Below, one piece after another: positions 1 through 7,173 of a stretch of 10,304 nt of DNA. The stretch covers positions 1 to 10,304 of the forward strand of contig JACRCG010000018.1 in the NCBI GenBank assembly GCA_016219145.1, in the 5' to 3' direction. The notes beneath the pieces are model-generated. The model saw only the letters and a list, made by a program, of their open reading frames with translations, was not told the DNA's origin and searched no databases. The DNA comes from Deltaproteobacteria bacterium. Lineage in GTDB: Bacteria > Desulfobacterota > Desulfuromonadia > Geobacterales > Pseudopelobacteraceae. A program made the position numbers and the translations under genes. Numbering within the stretch: the first letter of the stretch is position 1; each line of letters opens with the position of its first letter.

Positions 1-1439
1 ACTCCAGCGGCGTTCTGGCGGCTCACCTGCTGGGATATATCGGCGAAATTTCGGAAAACGAGTTAAATGCCAAAGGCTTCGAGGATTACAATCCGGGAGA
101 CTATATCGGCAAGAACGGGATTGAACGGGCTCTTGACAGCGAACTGCATGGCGGAGACGGCGGCCGGCAGCTGGAGGTGGATGCCCGCGGCAGGGTCTTG
201 CGGACAATCTCTGAAACCTATCCGTCAGTCGGCAACAGCGTTGTGCTGACGATCGATGCCGAGGTGCAGAAACAGGCCGAACGATCATTCGGCGAGCAGG
301 CCGGGGCGGCGGTTGCCATGGATGTCAACAGCGGAGAAATTCTGGCTTTTGTCAGCAATCCCGGCTTTGATCCTTCGCTGTTCAGCGGAAAACTGCCGGC
401 GGACAAATGGAAGGAATACCTGGAGGACAAGCGGCATCCGCTGGAAAACAAGGCCCTGACCGGGCAGTATCCTCCCGGTTCGACCTTCAAGATCATTACC
501 GCCCTGGCCGGTCTGCAAGACAACAGGATCAATGATTCAACTTCAATCAACTGCACCGGTTCATACGATCTCGGGACATCCACTTTCAAATGCTGGAACA
601 AGCGCGGTCACGGCACTACCAGCCTGAAAAAATCGCTGCGTGAGTCCTGTGACGTCTATTATTACCAGCTCGGCGAAAAACTTGGAGTCGATAAAATAGC
701 CTCAGCGGCAACTGCATTCAAGCTGGGAGCCCCCATGGGCGTGGGTCTGCCAAACGAAAAGGCTGGCCTTATACCGACCGCCGAATGGAAGCAGAAGCGT
801 CTCGGCAAGCGCTGGTATCATGGGGAGACGCTGCCGGTGGCTATCGGGCAGGGCTACGTTCTGATGACCCCGATCCAGATGGCCTCCATGATTGCAACGG
901 TAGCCAACGAGGGCACGGTATATCGCCCATATCTGGTCAAGCGCATCGTTGATGCCGACGGCAAGCAGTTAAGGGAAATGAAGCCTGAGGTTATCGGGAC
1001 GACAGAGTTTCCAAAAGAGTCATTCCGGCTGGTCAAGCAGGGGTTGTTCGCGGTTGTCAACGAGGCGGGCGGCACCGGCGCTATGTCCAGAATGTATGAT
1101 GTAAAGGTGGCCGGCAAAACCGGCACATCGCAGGTCGTTAAAATGAGGGACAGCAAACGAGGCACTCCCTATCAGTTCCGTGATCATGCCCTTTTTGTGG
1201 CATTTGCCCCTTTTGATAAACCTGAAATCGCAGTAGCGGTCGTGGTTGAGCATGGCGAACATGGCGGGGCCGCAGCGGCTCCGATAGCGGGCAGGATTCT
1301 GAGGGCCTATTTTGATGGCAAGAAGCCGCTGCGAAAAGAAGGGCCTGCTTCGAAATCAGAAGACGATGATGACGATGCTGGCGTTGCGCCGGCTGTCATA
1401 AAAGAACCCGGTACTAGCGAGAATGCACGCAATGATTGA
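1..1439 (+). CDS. mrdA: Penicillin-binding protein 2 (peptidoglycan transpeptidase), 5' end missing
   Basis: PBP2 is the transpeptidase that cross-links peptidoglycan during rod elongation. It is anchored in the inner membrane and works with RodA. The reading frame is open from base 3, so the gene starts upstream of the window; about 478 C-terminal residues are visible. Near the left edge the sequence GDYIGKNGIER is typical of the PBP2 region before the transpeptidase domain. All three active-site motifs are present: SxxK as STFK (480-491), the PBP2-type SxD as SCD (645-653), and KTG (1116-1124) followed by TS. The tail after about position 1330 is low-complexity and acidic, with five consecutive Asp, and is probably disordered. 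The stop overlaps the start of rodA, so the two are translationally coupled in the usual mrdA-rodA order. Downstream ATG or GTG codons within this frame are internal and not real starts. Confidence 0.95.
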   Translation, partial: SSGVLAAHLLGYIGEISENELNAKGFEDYNPGDYIGKNGIERALDSELHGGDGGRQLEVDARGRVLRTISETYPSVGNSVVLTIDAEVQKQAERSFGEQAGAAVAMDVNSGEILAFVSNPGFDPSLFSGKLPADKWKEYLEDKRHPLENKALTGQYPPGSTFKIITALAGLQDNRINDSTSINCTGSYDLGTSTFKCWNKRGHGTTSLKKSLRESCDVYYYQLGEKLGVDKIASAATAFKLGAPMGVGLPNEKAGLIPTAEWKQKRLGKRWYHGETLPVAIGQGYVLMTPIQMASMIATVANEGTVYRPYLVKRIVDADGKQLREMKPEVIGTTEFPKESFRLVKQGLFAVVNEAGGTGAMSRMYDVKVAGKTGTSQVVKMRDSKRGTPYQFRDHALFVAFAPFDKPEIAVAVVVEHGEHGGAAAAPIAGRILRAYFDGKKPLRKEGPASKSEDDDDDAGVAPAVIKEPGTSENARND

Positions 1440-2532
1440 TCGACGGCTGCTGACAAATATTGACTGGATTCTGGGCGGTCTGGTGCTGGCGGTCTGCCTG
1501 TTGGGTATCCTGAATATCTACAGCGCCACTACACCCTACAAAATTGTCGGCATGGCCTATTATATGAAACAGTTCTACTGGATGCTGGCCGGCATGTTTG
1601 TAGCGCTGGTGGTTTCAAGCGTCGATTACCATCTGCTGGAAGACTTCTCCTACTGGTTTTACGGGTTCCTGCTGATACTGCTGGTGGCGGTGCTGGTGCT
1701 TGGGCGGCGCTCGATGGGGGCCACACGCTGGCTGAATCTCGGTTTGTTCAATGTCCAGCCGTCGGAGTTGATGAAGATTGTCATCATCATCACCTTTGCC
1801 CGTTTCTTCAACAACTTTCACGCTACCGGCGGAATGACGGTCAGGGACATGCTTTTTCCGCTGGGTATTCTGGCGATACCGGTTGCACTGATCATGAAAC
1901 AGCCCGATCTTGGAACAGCCATTCTGGTCATGTTGATAGCGCTGTCGATGGCCTTCTACATCGGCTTGCGCTGGACGACGGTCGTGACGTTTGCCTGCAT
2001 CACTCTGCCGATGGCCTGGCTGGGGTGGGCCAAATTTTTGAAGCCGTACCAGAAAAACCGCATCCTTGATTTTCTTAACCCGGAACGCTCACGCCTGGGG
2101 AGCGGTTATCATATCATTCAGAGCAAGATCGCCGTTGGTTCAGGCGGTATTGCCGGCAAGGGTTTCGTGAAGGGGACTCAGTCGCAGTTGAGATTTCTGC
2201 CGGAGCAGCACACCGATTTCGCCTTTTCCGTTTTTGCCGAAGAGTGGGGTTTCATCGGCTGCCTGGTGCTTCTGATCCTCTACCTGTCGCTGGTGCTGTG
2301 GGGGCTCAATATAGCCCGGCGCTGCAACGACCGTTTCGGCGGCCTGCTGGCGGTGGGGGTGACAGCCATGCTGTTCTGGCACATCATCATCAACATCGGG
2401 ATGGTGATCGGCATGTTCCCGGTGGTCGGAGTGCCGCTGCCGTTTTTCTCCTACGGCGGTACCTCGATGATCACCAGTATGGTCGGGATCGGGCTGCTGC
2501 AGAATATCAGCATGCGTCGGTTTATGTTTTAA
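1432..2532 (+). CDS. rodA: RodA, SEDS-family peptidoglycan glycosyltransferase
   Basis: RodA polymerises lipid II into glycan strands during elongation, in complex with PBP2. The 366-aa product is almost entirely hydrophobic, with about ten membrane segments, as in other RodA proteins of about 370 aa. The SEDS signature EQHTDFAFSVFAEEWGF is visible. Its Asp, residue 262 when counted from this start, matches the conserved catalytically important Asp of the family (Asp262 in E. coli RodA). The C-terminal part has the typical PLPFFSYGGTSM motif. There are two possible starts, ATG 1423 (MHAMIDRR) and ATG 1432 (MIDRRLL). I prefer 1432 because the purine-rich GCGAGA at 1417-1422 sits 9 nt upstream of it but directly against 1423. 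The start overlaps the last codons of mrdA. No clear terminator follows the stop, and a mobile element lies 50 bp downstream. Confidence 0.95.
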   Translation: MIDRRLLTNIDWILGGLVLAVCLLGILNIYSATTPYKIVGMAYYMKQFYWMLAGMFVALVVSSVDYHLLEDFSYWFYGFLLILLVAVLVLGRRSMGATRWLNLGLFNVQPSELMKIVIIITFARFFNNFHATGGMTVRDMLFPLGILAIPVALIMKQPDLGTAILVMLIALSMAFYIGLRWTTVVTFACITLPMAWLGWAKFLKPYQKNRILDFLNPERSRLGSGYHIIQSKIAVGSGGIAGKGFVKGTQSQLRFLPEQHTDFAFSVFAEEWGFIGCLVLLILYLSLVLWGLNIARRCNDRFGGLLAVGVTAMLFWHIIINIGMVIGMFPVVGVPLPFFSYGGTSMITSMVGIGLLQNISMRRFMF

Positions 2533-2574
2533 AAATTCTTATATGACCATACGATAATAGCGAATTTTGTTTTC

Positions 2575-2582
2575 TTCCTCTC
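2575..2582. repeat. Left target-site duplication of the MITE
   Basis: TTCCTCTC lies directly outside the left terminal inverted repeat and is repeated exactly at 2736-2743. If one copy and the element are removed, the ancestral site would read straight through TTTTC-TTCCTCTC-AAAGTT. The match can be stretched to 9 bp (CTTCCTCTC) only by borrowing the last base of the right inverted repeat, so 8 bp is the better reading. Confidence 0.75.
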
Positions 2583-2735
2583 GTAACTATTCAGCTCAAC
2601 CTGAACAGCCTCCCAAAATGTCATCCTGAACAGCGTGAAGGATCTGTTTATAAGCTGTTGCGGAATCAAAAACAGCAGCAGATCCTTCGCTGCCGCTCAG
2701 GATTACAGATTATTACGAATGTGCTGAATAGTTAC
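2583..2735. mobile_element. 153-bp MITE-like element, probably IS66-type
   Basis: This non-coding insertion is bounded by a perfect 13-bp terminal inverted repeat: GTAACTATTCAGC at 2583-2595 and its reverse complement GCTGAATAGTTAC at 2723-2735. It is flanked on both sides by the 8-bp direct repeat TTCCTCTC, the expected scar of transposition. Ends beginning GTAA together with an 8-bp target duplication are the established hallmarks of the IS66 family, so I infer a MITE mobilised by an IS66-type transposase. No transposase or long ORF is present. The interior holds a second, imperfect inverted repeat. The element lies between rodA and the glycosyltransferase operon and could act as a folded RNA or partial terminator for rodA readthrough. 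Confidence 0.78.
2623..2703. repeat. Imperfect internal inverted repeat inside the MITE
   Basis: The left arm at 2623-2646 begins ATCCTGAACAGC and ends GAAGGATCTG. The right arm at 2679-2703 reads, as reverse complement, ATCCTGAGCGGCAGCGAAGGATCTG. The arms agree over most of about 24 bases, with a few mismatches and one length difference. Between them a smaller stem forms from GCTGTT (2654-2659) and AACAGC (2671-2676). An RNA across this region should fold into a long hairpin. The ATCCTGAGC...GCGAAGGATCT core resembles dispersed palindromes found in many bacterial genomes, but I cannot count genomic copies from here. Confidence 0.7.
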
Positions 2736-2743
2736 TTCCTCTC
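2736..2743. repeat. Right target-site duplication of the MITE
   Basis: This is the exact copy of TTCCTCTC directly outside the right terminal inverted repeat, pairing with 2575-2582. Confidence 0.75.
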
Positions 2744-2748
2744 AAAGT

Positions 2749-3052
2749 TTAGAGAGTGGTGTCAACGGAACCGTTCGCCAGGTCAGGAAATTGGGCGATC
2801 TTTTCTTTGTCGGAATTGAGTTTGACCAGAGGTTGTTTGAACTTGATGTCTTTACTGAATCTTTTATGGACTACCAGTATAAGAGAAACGCCCCACATCT
2901 ATCCGAAGTAGTTGCTGAATAGCCACTGACGTTTCAACTGCTTCATCGATCTCATGCGCTTGCGCCCAAGACTCTGGCTTGCTCTCTTCCCCGTTCATCT
3001 TGACTTTTACGTGCCAAATCCCGTATTGTTCCGGAAACTGTTTGAAATACAT
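2749..3052 (-). pseudogene. Possible minus-strand gene remnant, unidentified
   Basis: Two short reading frames in different phases lie end to end on the minus strand. The first (ATG at 3052-3050, stop at 2866-2864, 62 aa) begins MYFKQFPEQYGIWHVKVKMN and is acidic in its middle. The second (ATG at 2898-2896, stop at 2751-2749, 49 aa) begins MWGVSLILVVHKRF and ends LANGSVDTTL. Both have a protein-like residue mix, and a single frameshift near 2870-2898 would join them, so this may be a decayed gene. I do not recognise a family. The MITE inserted just beyond the second stop. Alternatively both frames are chance. They also compete with a candidate + strand promoter at 3000-3029. Confidence 0.25.
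3000..3029 (+). promoter_or_regulatory. Candidate sigma-70 promoter for the glycosyltransferase-cytochrome operon
   Basis: A -35-like TTGACT (3000-3005) and a -10-like TATTGT (3024-3029) are separated by 18 bp, in the long gene-free stretch upstream of the operon. Transcription would start near 3036, leaving a leader of about 85 nt before the preferred glycosyltransferase start. The -10 box is a weak match, and the assignment rests only on sequence similarity. Confidence 0.3.
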
Positions 3053-3122
3053 AGAGGAAAGAGTGCTCCTGATGGCATTGTGTTGTTGCCTGGGCTGCTC
3101 TTTACTTGAAGATTGGATACGT

Positions 3123-3845
3123 TTGAAAGCCTTCGTTATCATCCCGACCTACAATGAAAAAGATAATGTCAAGTCACTGTCCAGCGCGGTTCTTGCCCAG
3201 CACGAAGACATCAGGATTCTCTTTGTCGATGATAACTCCCCGGACGGCACCGGTGCTATTATAGATAATCTGGTTGCGGAAAATGACCGTATTCATGTTC
3301 TACATCGCTCCGGAAAACTTGGCTTGGGCTCTGCATACCGTGAAGGGTTCAAAGCTGCTCTTGCCATGGGCGCTGACTATCTGATGGAGATGGACGCAGA
3401 CTTTTCACACGATCCGGGCAGTTTGCCGCATTTTCTCTCGGCGATACAAGAGAACGATCTGGTGATCGGCTCCCGCTACCTGAATGGCGTAAGTGTCGTC
3501 AACTGGCCGATCAGACGTCTTATATTAAGCTATTTCGCTAGCGTCTACACAAGATGGGTGACCGGCCTGCATCTACGAGACTGCACCAGCGGCTTCAAAT
3601 GTTTCCGGCGCTCTGCCATCGAGGCGATAGATCTGGCAAGCGTAAGATCGGATGGCTACTCGTTCCAGATCGAGATGAATTACCGCTGCATGGAAAAGGG
3701 GTTCAGAATTACCGAAATTCCGATTATTTTCATCGACCGTCATTCCGGCAGTTCAAAAATGTCGGGCGCAATCGTCCGCGAAGCGGTAACAATGGTCTGG
3801 AAGCTTCGTATTAACTCGCTGTATTCAAGACTTCTGGGGAAATAA
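3123..3845 (+). CDS. GT2 glycosyltransferase, polyprenol-phosphate mannose/glucose synthase (DPM1-like)
   Basis: The 240-aa product resembles dolichol/polyprenol-phosphate sugar synthases, which transfer a hexose from a nucleotide sugar to a lipid phosphate on the cytoplasmic face of the inner membrane. The fold starts immediately with KAFVIIPTYNEKDN. It has the nucleotide-binding VDDNSPDGT (Asp36-Asp37), the metal-binding DAD (residues 91-93) in MDADFSHDP, then GSRY, RDCTSGFKCFRR and the late IPIIFIDR...GSSKM motif. There is no C-terminal membrane domain, so it is the short soluble DPM1 type. I chose TTG 3123 because read as Met it gives MKAFVIIPTYNE, where the family normally begins. The frame stays open upstream to TTG 2979, with possible starts at GTG 3063 (AGAGGA 4 nt upstream) and ATG 3072, but those add a cysteine-rich hydrophobic stretch not typical of the family. 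The sugar and acceptor cannot be read from the sequence. It heads the cytochrome operon. Confidence 0.88.
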   Translation: MKAFVIIPTYNEKDNVKSLSSAVLAQHEDIRILFVDDNSPDGTGAIIDNLVAENDRIHVLHRSGKLGLGSAYREGFKAALAMGADYLMEMDADFSHDPGSLPHFLSAIQENDLVIGSRYLNGVSVVNWPIRRLILSYFASVYTRWVTGLHLRDCTSGFKCFRRSAIEAIDLASVRSDGYSFQIEMNYRCMEKGFRITEIPIIFIDRHSGSSKMSGAIVREAVTMVWKLRINSLYSRLLGK

Positions 3846-3852
3846 CACCAAT

Positions 3853-4038
3853 ATGCTGCAAGACATCTGGTCAGTCATTGTAATAGCCGGTTTGGCCGGT
3901 TGGCTATTCTCGTGTATCATGCTCATTTTCATGGCGTTTCCTGCCAGGAATGTTTTTGTTGCGTCAAGCGGAATCAGGTGGGGGTCCGCCGTCCTGTTTT
4001 TTTTCTTGATCTGGGTTGTTGGTATGCTGAATGCTTGA
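3853..4038 (+). CDS. Small two-helix inner-membrane protein of unknown function
   Basis: This 61-aa protein has two strongly hydrophobic segments, about residues 6-29 and 43-60, joined by a short loop containing ARN and RW. No catalytic motif is visible and I do not recognise a family. It starts 7 nt after the glycosyltransferase stop. TGGGGA at 3835-3840 could serve as a ribosome binding site, although 12 nt is a long spacing. Its last 8 bases, ATGCTTGA, contain the start codon of the next gene, which suggests translational coupling. That placement makes a chance ORF less likely. It could be a partner of the glycosyltransferase, for example for membrane anchoring, or part of the redox module; both are guesses. 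Confidence 0.65.
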   Translation: MLQDIWSVIVIAGLAGWLFSCIMLIFMAFPARNVFVASSGIRWGSAVLFFFLIWVVGMLNA

Positions 4039-5116
4039 ATTATTCGGGATTATAACATTCAGAGCCCGGATTGCACTCGCCTGGTTCTGTGGCCTGTTTG
4101 TCTTGTTCTCGATCATGTCCGGCTGTACCGCAGCCAGGCTGGATGAAGCGGCCTGGCAGGATCAGCGCTATGCCGCCGTCTGGCCGCACGCCCCGGAGAC
4201 GCCCAGAATCAGGCTTCTGAGAGTCATTGAGAACGCGAAGGATGTAGCCGATTCTGATGCGGGTGTTGTAAAAAAGATGTTTGACTACATTTCAGGCTCC
4301 AGCGAGGAATACGTCGGTTTTTTCACCCCGCAGTGCATCGCGGCGGATGGAGACGGTTTGATATACATCGCCGATCCCTCGGTCGGGATTGTTCATAAAT
4401 ACAATCTGGCGGACAAAGAAGTTCAGTACATTTTCCAGGCGGGTGAAAAGAGGCTTGGCAGCCCGGTCGGCGTTGCCCTTGATAAAGACGGCAATCTTTA
4501 TGTCACCGATGCCCAGAATGCACTGATTTTTAAATTCAGTTCCGACGGCACCTTCCTGCGTGAACTTGATGGAAAAGGCAAGTTGCAGCGTCCGGCAGGC
4601 ATTGCGGTGAAAAGCAACGGCGACAAGCTGGTTGCCGACGCCTTGGCGAACAAGGTCTTTGTTTTTGATAAAGAAGATACATTAAAGGGCGAGCTTCCCG
4701 GGGCTGATTTTACGGAATCATTCAACAGGCCTACCTATCTGGCTGTAGACAGGCTGGACAATGTATATGTCACCGACACCATGAATTTCACCGTCAGGGT
4801 TTTTGATTCCGGCGGCAGATATGTCAGAAGTCAGGGGCAGATCGGGGACGTCCCGGGAGCATTTGCCCGCCCCAAAGGGGTCGCGCTTGACAGTGATGCC
4901 AATCTGTACGTACTGGATTCGATTTTCGGCAACTTCCAGATATTTGATCAGAAAGGGCGATTATTGCTCTATGTTGGACAGGAAGGAACCCTGCCGGGCG
5001 AGTTCATGCTTCCAAGCGGGATCTTCATTGATAAAAATGATCGAATCTATGTTTCCGATACTTTCAATCACCGCATTCAGATTTATCAGTATTTGAAAGA
5101 GAAGGTGCAGAAATGA
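4031..5116 (+). CDS. NHL-repeat six-bladed beta-propeller lipoprotein
   Basis: The 361-aa product starts with a basic, hydrophobic signal segment ending at a lipobox-like MSGC (Cys32). It is therefore probably lipidated and, with Thr after the Cys, likely sent to the outer membrane. From about residue 95 to the end runs a series of about six NHL blades of the form 'P.GVALD..GNLYVTD..N..I..F', for example SPVGVALDKDGNLYVTDAQN and RPKGVALDSDANLYVLD, closing with IYVSDTFNHRIQIYQY. NHL propellers are protein-binding scaffolds and no enzyme motif is visible. The start overlaps the preceding small gene by 8 nt, and the stop overlaps the following cytochrome start (ATGA). Tight coupling to the cytochromes suggests an assembly, docking or structural role for that redox complex; the role is inference. 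Confidence 0.88.
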   Translation: MLELFGIITFRARIALAWFCGLFVLFSIMSGCTAARLDEAAWQDQRYAAVWPHAPETPRIRLLRVIENAKDVADSDAGVVKKMFDYISGSSEEYVGFFTPQCIAADGDGLIYIADPSVGIVHKYNLADKEVQYIFQAGEKRLGSPVGVALDKDGNLYVTDAQNALIFKFSSDGTFLRELDGKGKLQRPAGIAVKSNGDKLVADALANKVFVFDKEDTLKGELPGADFTESFNRPTYLAVDRLDNVYVTDTMNFTVRVFDSGGRYVRSQGQIGDVPGAFARPKGVALDSDANLYVLDSIFGNFQIFDQKGRLLLYVGQEGTLPGEFMLPSGIFIDKNDRIYVSDTFNHRIQIYQYLKEKVQK

Positions 5117-6063
5117 ACTGTTTTCGTAAAACTTTTGCGGTTCTTACCGTGGCTTTTTCCCTGCTGATTCTGTTTGTTTTCAGGGACCGGGCCGTAGCCA
5201 AGGGGCCGCTTGTCTCAGAAATCGGCAACAAGCACAATCTGTCGTCGATCGGCCGGACAGTAGGTTCAACGGTCATCACCAGCAACATCAACCTGTATCA
5301 GGCCGACCCTGCTGATGCTCGTGGTAAACAGATCTGTATCTTTTGCCATACACCGCACAGCGCCAACGTTGCCGAACAGGCCCCCCTCTGGAACCGGGCC
5401 TTCTCATCGGTTGTCACCTTTCAGCGCTACACCTCCACGACACTCCGGATACGCCATATTACCGAAGCCCAGTATGGTGACGGCGCACAGCCAAACGGTG
5501 CTTCCAAACTCTGCCTGAGCTGCCATGACGGTGTCTCCAGATTGGGCGCCGTATACACCGGACCTGAAATAACAATGGCAGCCGGGCGTGATGTGATTAC
5601 CGGTCTGGCATCATTCAACCCTTCTACCAACAAGATGCTGACCGGACACCATCCCGTGTCTTTTGTTTATATGACCGGTTTTAACGTTACGGCACAAACT
5701 GGATCAATCCACTCCACCCTTCCGGCATCATACCGGTTTGTGCCGTTATCAAGTGCCGGAACTGTAAAGCTTTTTGATACCGACAGAAAAAATAACGGCT
5801 GGATGCAATGCACAACGTGTCATAATCCGCACCAGAATCAGTCTGAAGATAACGGAGCGAATGCCTGCTATAACAGTGTTGGCACACTGGGCACTTGCGA
5901 TGCGGTGCCCTGTAGCCCATGCGACCCTTTGACTAACTTTAATAGAAAAGTTGCGCCGTTCTGGACTTACCATGGTTCAGGCACAACCGCGACTCAGGAT
6001 ACAGGCACCGTCTGCAAGGTTTGTCATGCCCTGGGGTCGTCAGGCGGCCCGAAGTGGCCTTAG
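5113..6063 (+). CDS. Secreted tetrahaem c-type cytochrome, possibly OmcE-like
   Basis: The 316-aa product has a signal peptide ending near AVA (residues 27-29) and four CXXCH haem motifs at residues 75-79, 134-138, 233-237 and 301-305. Two are of the CHxPH doubled-CXXCH type (CHTPHS, CHNPHQ). The order KHNLSS, ICIFCHTPHS, PLWNRAF, LCLSCHDG, HHPVSF resembles OmcE-like tetrahaem cytochromes as I remember them, some of which polymerise into extracellular filaments. That is a resemblance from memory, not an alignment. At least seven histidines outside the haem motifs (for example His41) could supply distal ligands. Between haems 3 and 4 lie four extra cysteines (C252, C262, C267, C270) that bind no canonical haem. 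ATG 5113 overlaps the propeller stop, and GAAGG at 5101-5105, 7 nt upstream, is a good ribosome binding site. Confidence 0.92.
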   Translation: MNCFRKTFAVLTVAFSLLILFVFRDRAVAKGPLVSEIGNKHNLSSIGRTVGSTVITSNINLYQADPADARGKQICIFCHTPHSANVAEQAPLWNRAFSSVVTFQRYTSTTLRIRHITEAQYGDGAQPNGASKLCLSCHDGVSRLGAVYTGPEITMAAGRDVITGLASFNPSTNKMLTGHHPVSFVYMTGFNVTAQTGSIHSTLPASYRFVPLSSAGTVKLFDTDRKNNGWMQCTTCHNPHQNQSEDNGANACYNSVGTLGTCDAVPCSPCDPLTNFNRKVAPFWTYHGSGTTATQDTGTVCKVCHALGSSGGPKWP

Positions 6064-6089
6064 GGCATATTCATAAATAGGGATAACTT

Positions 6090-7160
6090 ATGAAACTTAT
6101 TCATTTTAAAGTGGTTATGTGTATTATTGCGCTCGGCTTGACGGCTGGGATCGCATCTGTTTACGCCGCGACCCATCTTGATGAAAAATATATCAAGACC
6201 GGCTGTGCGGCCTGCCACCTTGGTTTTGATTTCAAGTATGGCGGCGGGGTAAGCCGCTGCCTGCAGTGCCACGGCCCAAACTCCGGATCGATGCTCGGCG
6301 TAATCGCTTTGGGCGTCACACCGCAAGATGTTGCCGCTGAATTTGACAAAAATTATACTCACCCGGTCAAGAAAAGCGCCGGTAAACACTCGCCGCGCGA
6401 GGTGCTGCCGGAAGTCAGTCCAAATGCCCCGCGTCACTCTGACTGTGTTGATTGCCATAAGCCGCATATGTCCAGCTACGACAATCCGTTTGCCGGAATA
6501 GCCGGGAAGAGGGTCGGCAATTTCATTACTCCGATCACAAAAGAGTACGAGCTCTGTTACCAGTGCCACTCCGACAGTGCCAACCTTCCGCTCAGATCTA
6601 CTAACAAGCGGCTGGAGTTTGCCACCACCAATGCATCATTTCACCCGGTGGAGGGGGAAGGCAAGAATCTGGCTGTCATCAGTCTGATGCGACCCTATCG
6701 GGAAAAGAAAACCGCTTCCAATGATATATCGATTATCAAATGCGCCGATTGTCACGCCAGCGACAATCCCAACTCACCGCGCGGGCCGCATGGTTCAAAA
6801 TATCAGGGGCTGCTTACCGATAATTATACAGTTGGTGACAATATTGCCGAAAGCAGTCTGACCTATGGACTCTGCTACAAATGCCACAAAAGAAGCAGTA
6901 TTCTGGCCAATGAAAGCTTTCCATGGCATTCGCGGCATATAACCGGAGAGCGGAATTTCAAGGGGGGCGGCACATCCTGCCATACCTGCCACTCTTCGCA
7001 CGGCAGCGTCGAAAGCCGCTATTTGATCCGCTTTGACCGGGATTTCGTGACGGAAAGCTCCAGCGGTAAGTTGAAATTTGTTGAAAAGGGGATAAACACT
7101 TTTCATGGCGAGTGCTGGCTGACATGCCACGGAGTAGACCACAACCCGAGATCGTACTGA
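6090..7160 (+). CDS. Secreted multihaem c-type cytochrome, 7 CXXCH plus 1 CX3CH
   Basis: The 356-aa product has a signal peptide (MKLIHFKVV...SVYA, cut near residue 26). Seven canonical haem motifs start at Cys39, 57, 119, 156, 218, 262 and 297. An eighth, expanded site CWLTCH (residues 342-347) lies 9 residues from the C-terminus. Sites 3 and 7 are of the CHxxH type (CHKPH, CHSSH), as in doubled-CXXCH cytochromes. The LCYQCH and LCYKCH sites with similar surroundings suggest an internal duplication. It is most likely periplasmic or outer-surface and bis-His ligated, passing electrons to or from its operon partners. AGGGA (6079-6083) sits 6 nt before the ATG, and the gap to the upstream cytochrome is 26 bp. 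The final CX3CH may or may not carry haem. Confidence 0.92.
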   Translation: MKLIHFKVVMCIIALGLTAGIASVYAATHLDEKYIKTGCAACHLGFDFKYGGGVSRCLQCHGPNSGSMLGVIALGVTPQDVAAEFDKNYTHPVKKSAGKHSPREVLPEVSPNAPRHSDCVDCHKPHMSSYDNPFAGIAGKRVGNFITPITKEYELCYQCHSDSANLPLRSTNKRLEFATTNASFHPVEGEGKNLAVISLMRPYREKKTASNDISIIKCADCHASDNPNSPRGPHGSKYQGLLTDNYTVGDNIAESSLTYGLCYKCHKRSSILANESFPWHSRHITGERNFKGGGTSCHTCHSSHGSVESRYLIRFDRDFVTESSSGKLKFVEKGINTFHGECWLTCHGVDHNPRSY

Positions 7161-7161
7161 C

Positions 7162-7167
7162 AGGGAG
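7162..7167 (+). promoter_or_regulatory. Ribosome binding site that decides the start of the third cytochrome
   Basis: AGGGAG touches ATG 7168 but stands 6 nt from ATG 7174. Normal Shine-Dalgarno spacing therefore favours 7174 (MRLTDPER) over 7168 (MEMRLTDP). Confidence 0.6.
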
Positions 7168-7173
7168 ATGGAG

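Noticed and set aside
2979..3122. N-terminal extension of the glycosyltransferase to TTG 2979
   Set aside because: The extra 48 residues do not belong to the DPM1-like fold, overlap the candidate promoter and minus-strand frames, and TTG 2979 has no clear ribosome binding site. GTG 3063 remains a weaker alternative.
3997..4004. Eight-T run in the small membrane protein as a possible frameshift site fusing it to the propeller gene
   Set aside because: A shift into the propeller frame meets a TGA at 4007-4009 at once, so no fusion product is possible.
5881..5900. A sigma-54-like TGGCAC...TTGC sequence
   Set aside because: The distance between the GG and GC elements is 14 bases instead of 10, and it lies inside the tetrahaem cytochrome coding sequence.
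6060..6569. A 169-aa minus-strand frame opposite the octahaem cytochrome
   Set aside because: The + strand there carries a signal peptide and regular CXXCH motifs. The minus frame is a shadow.
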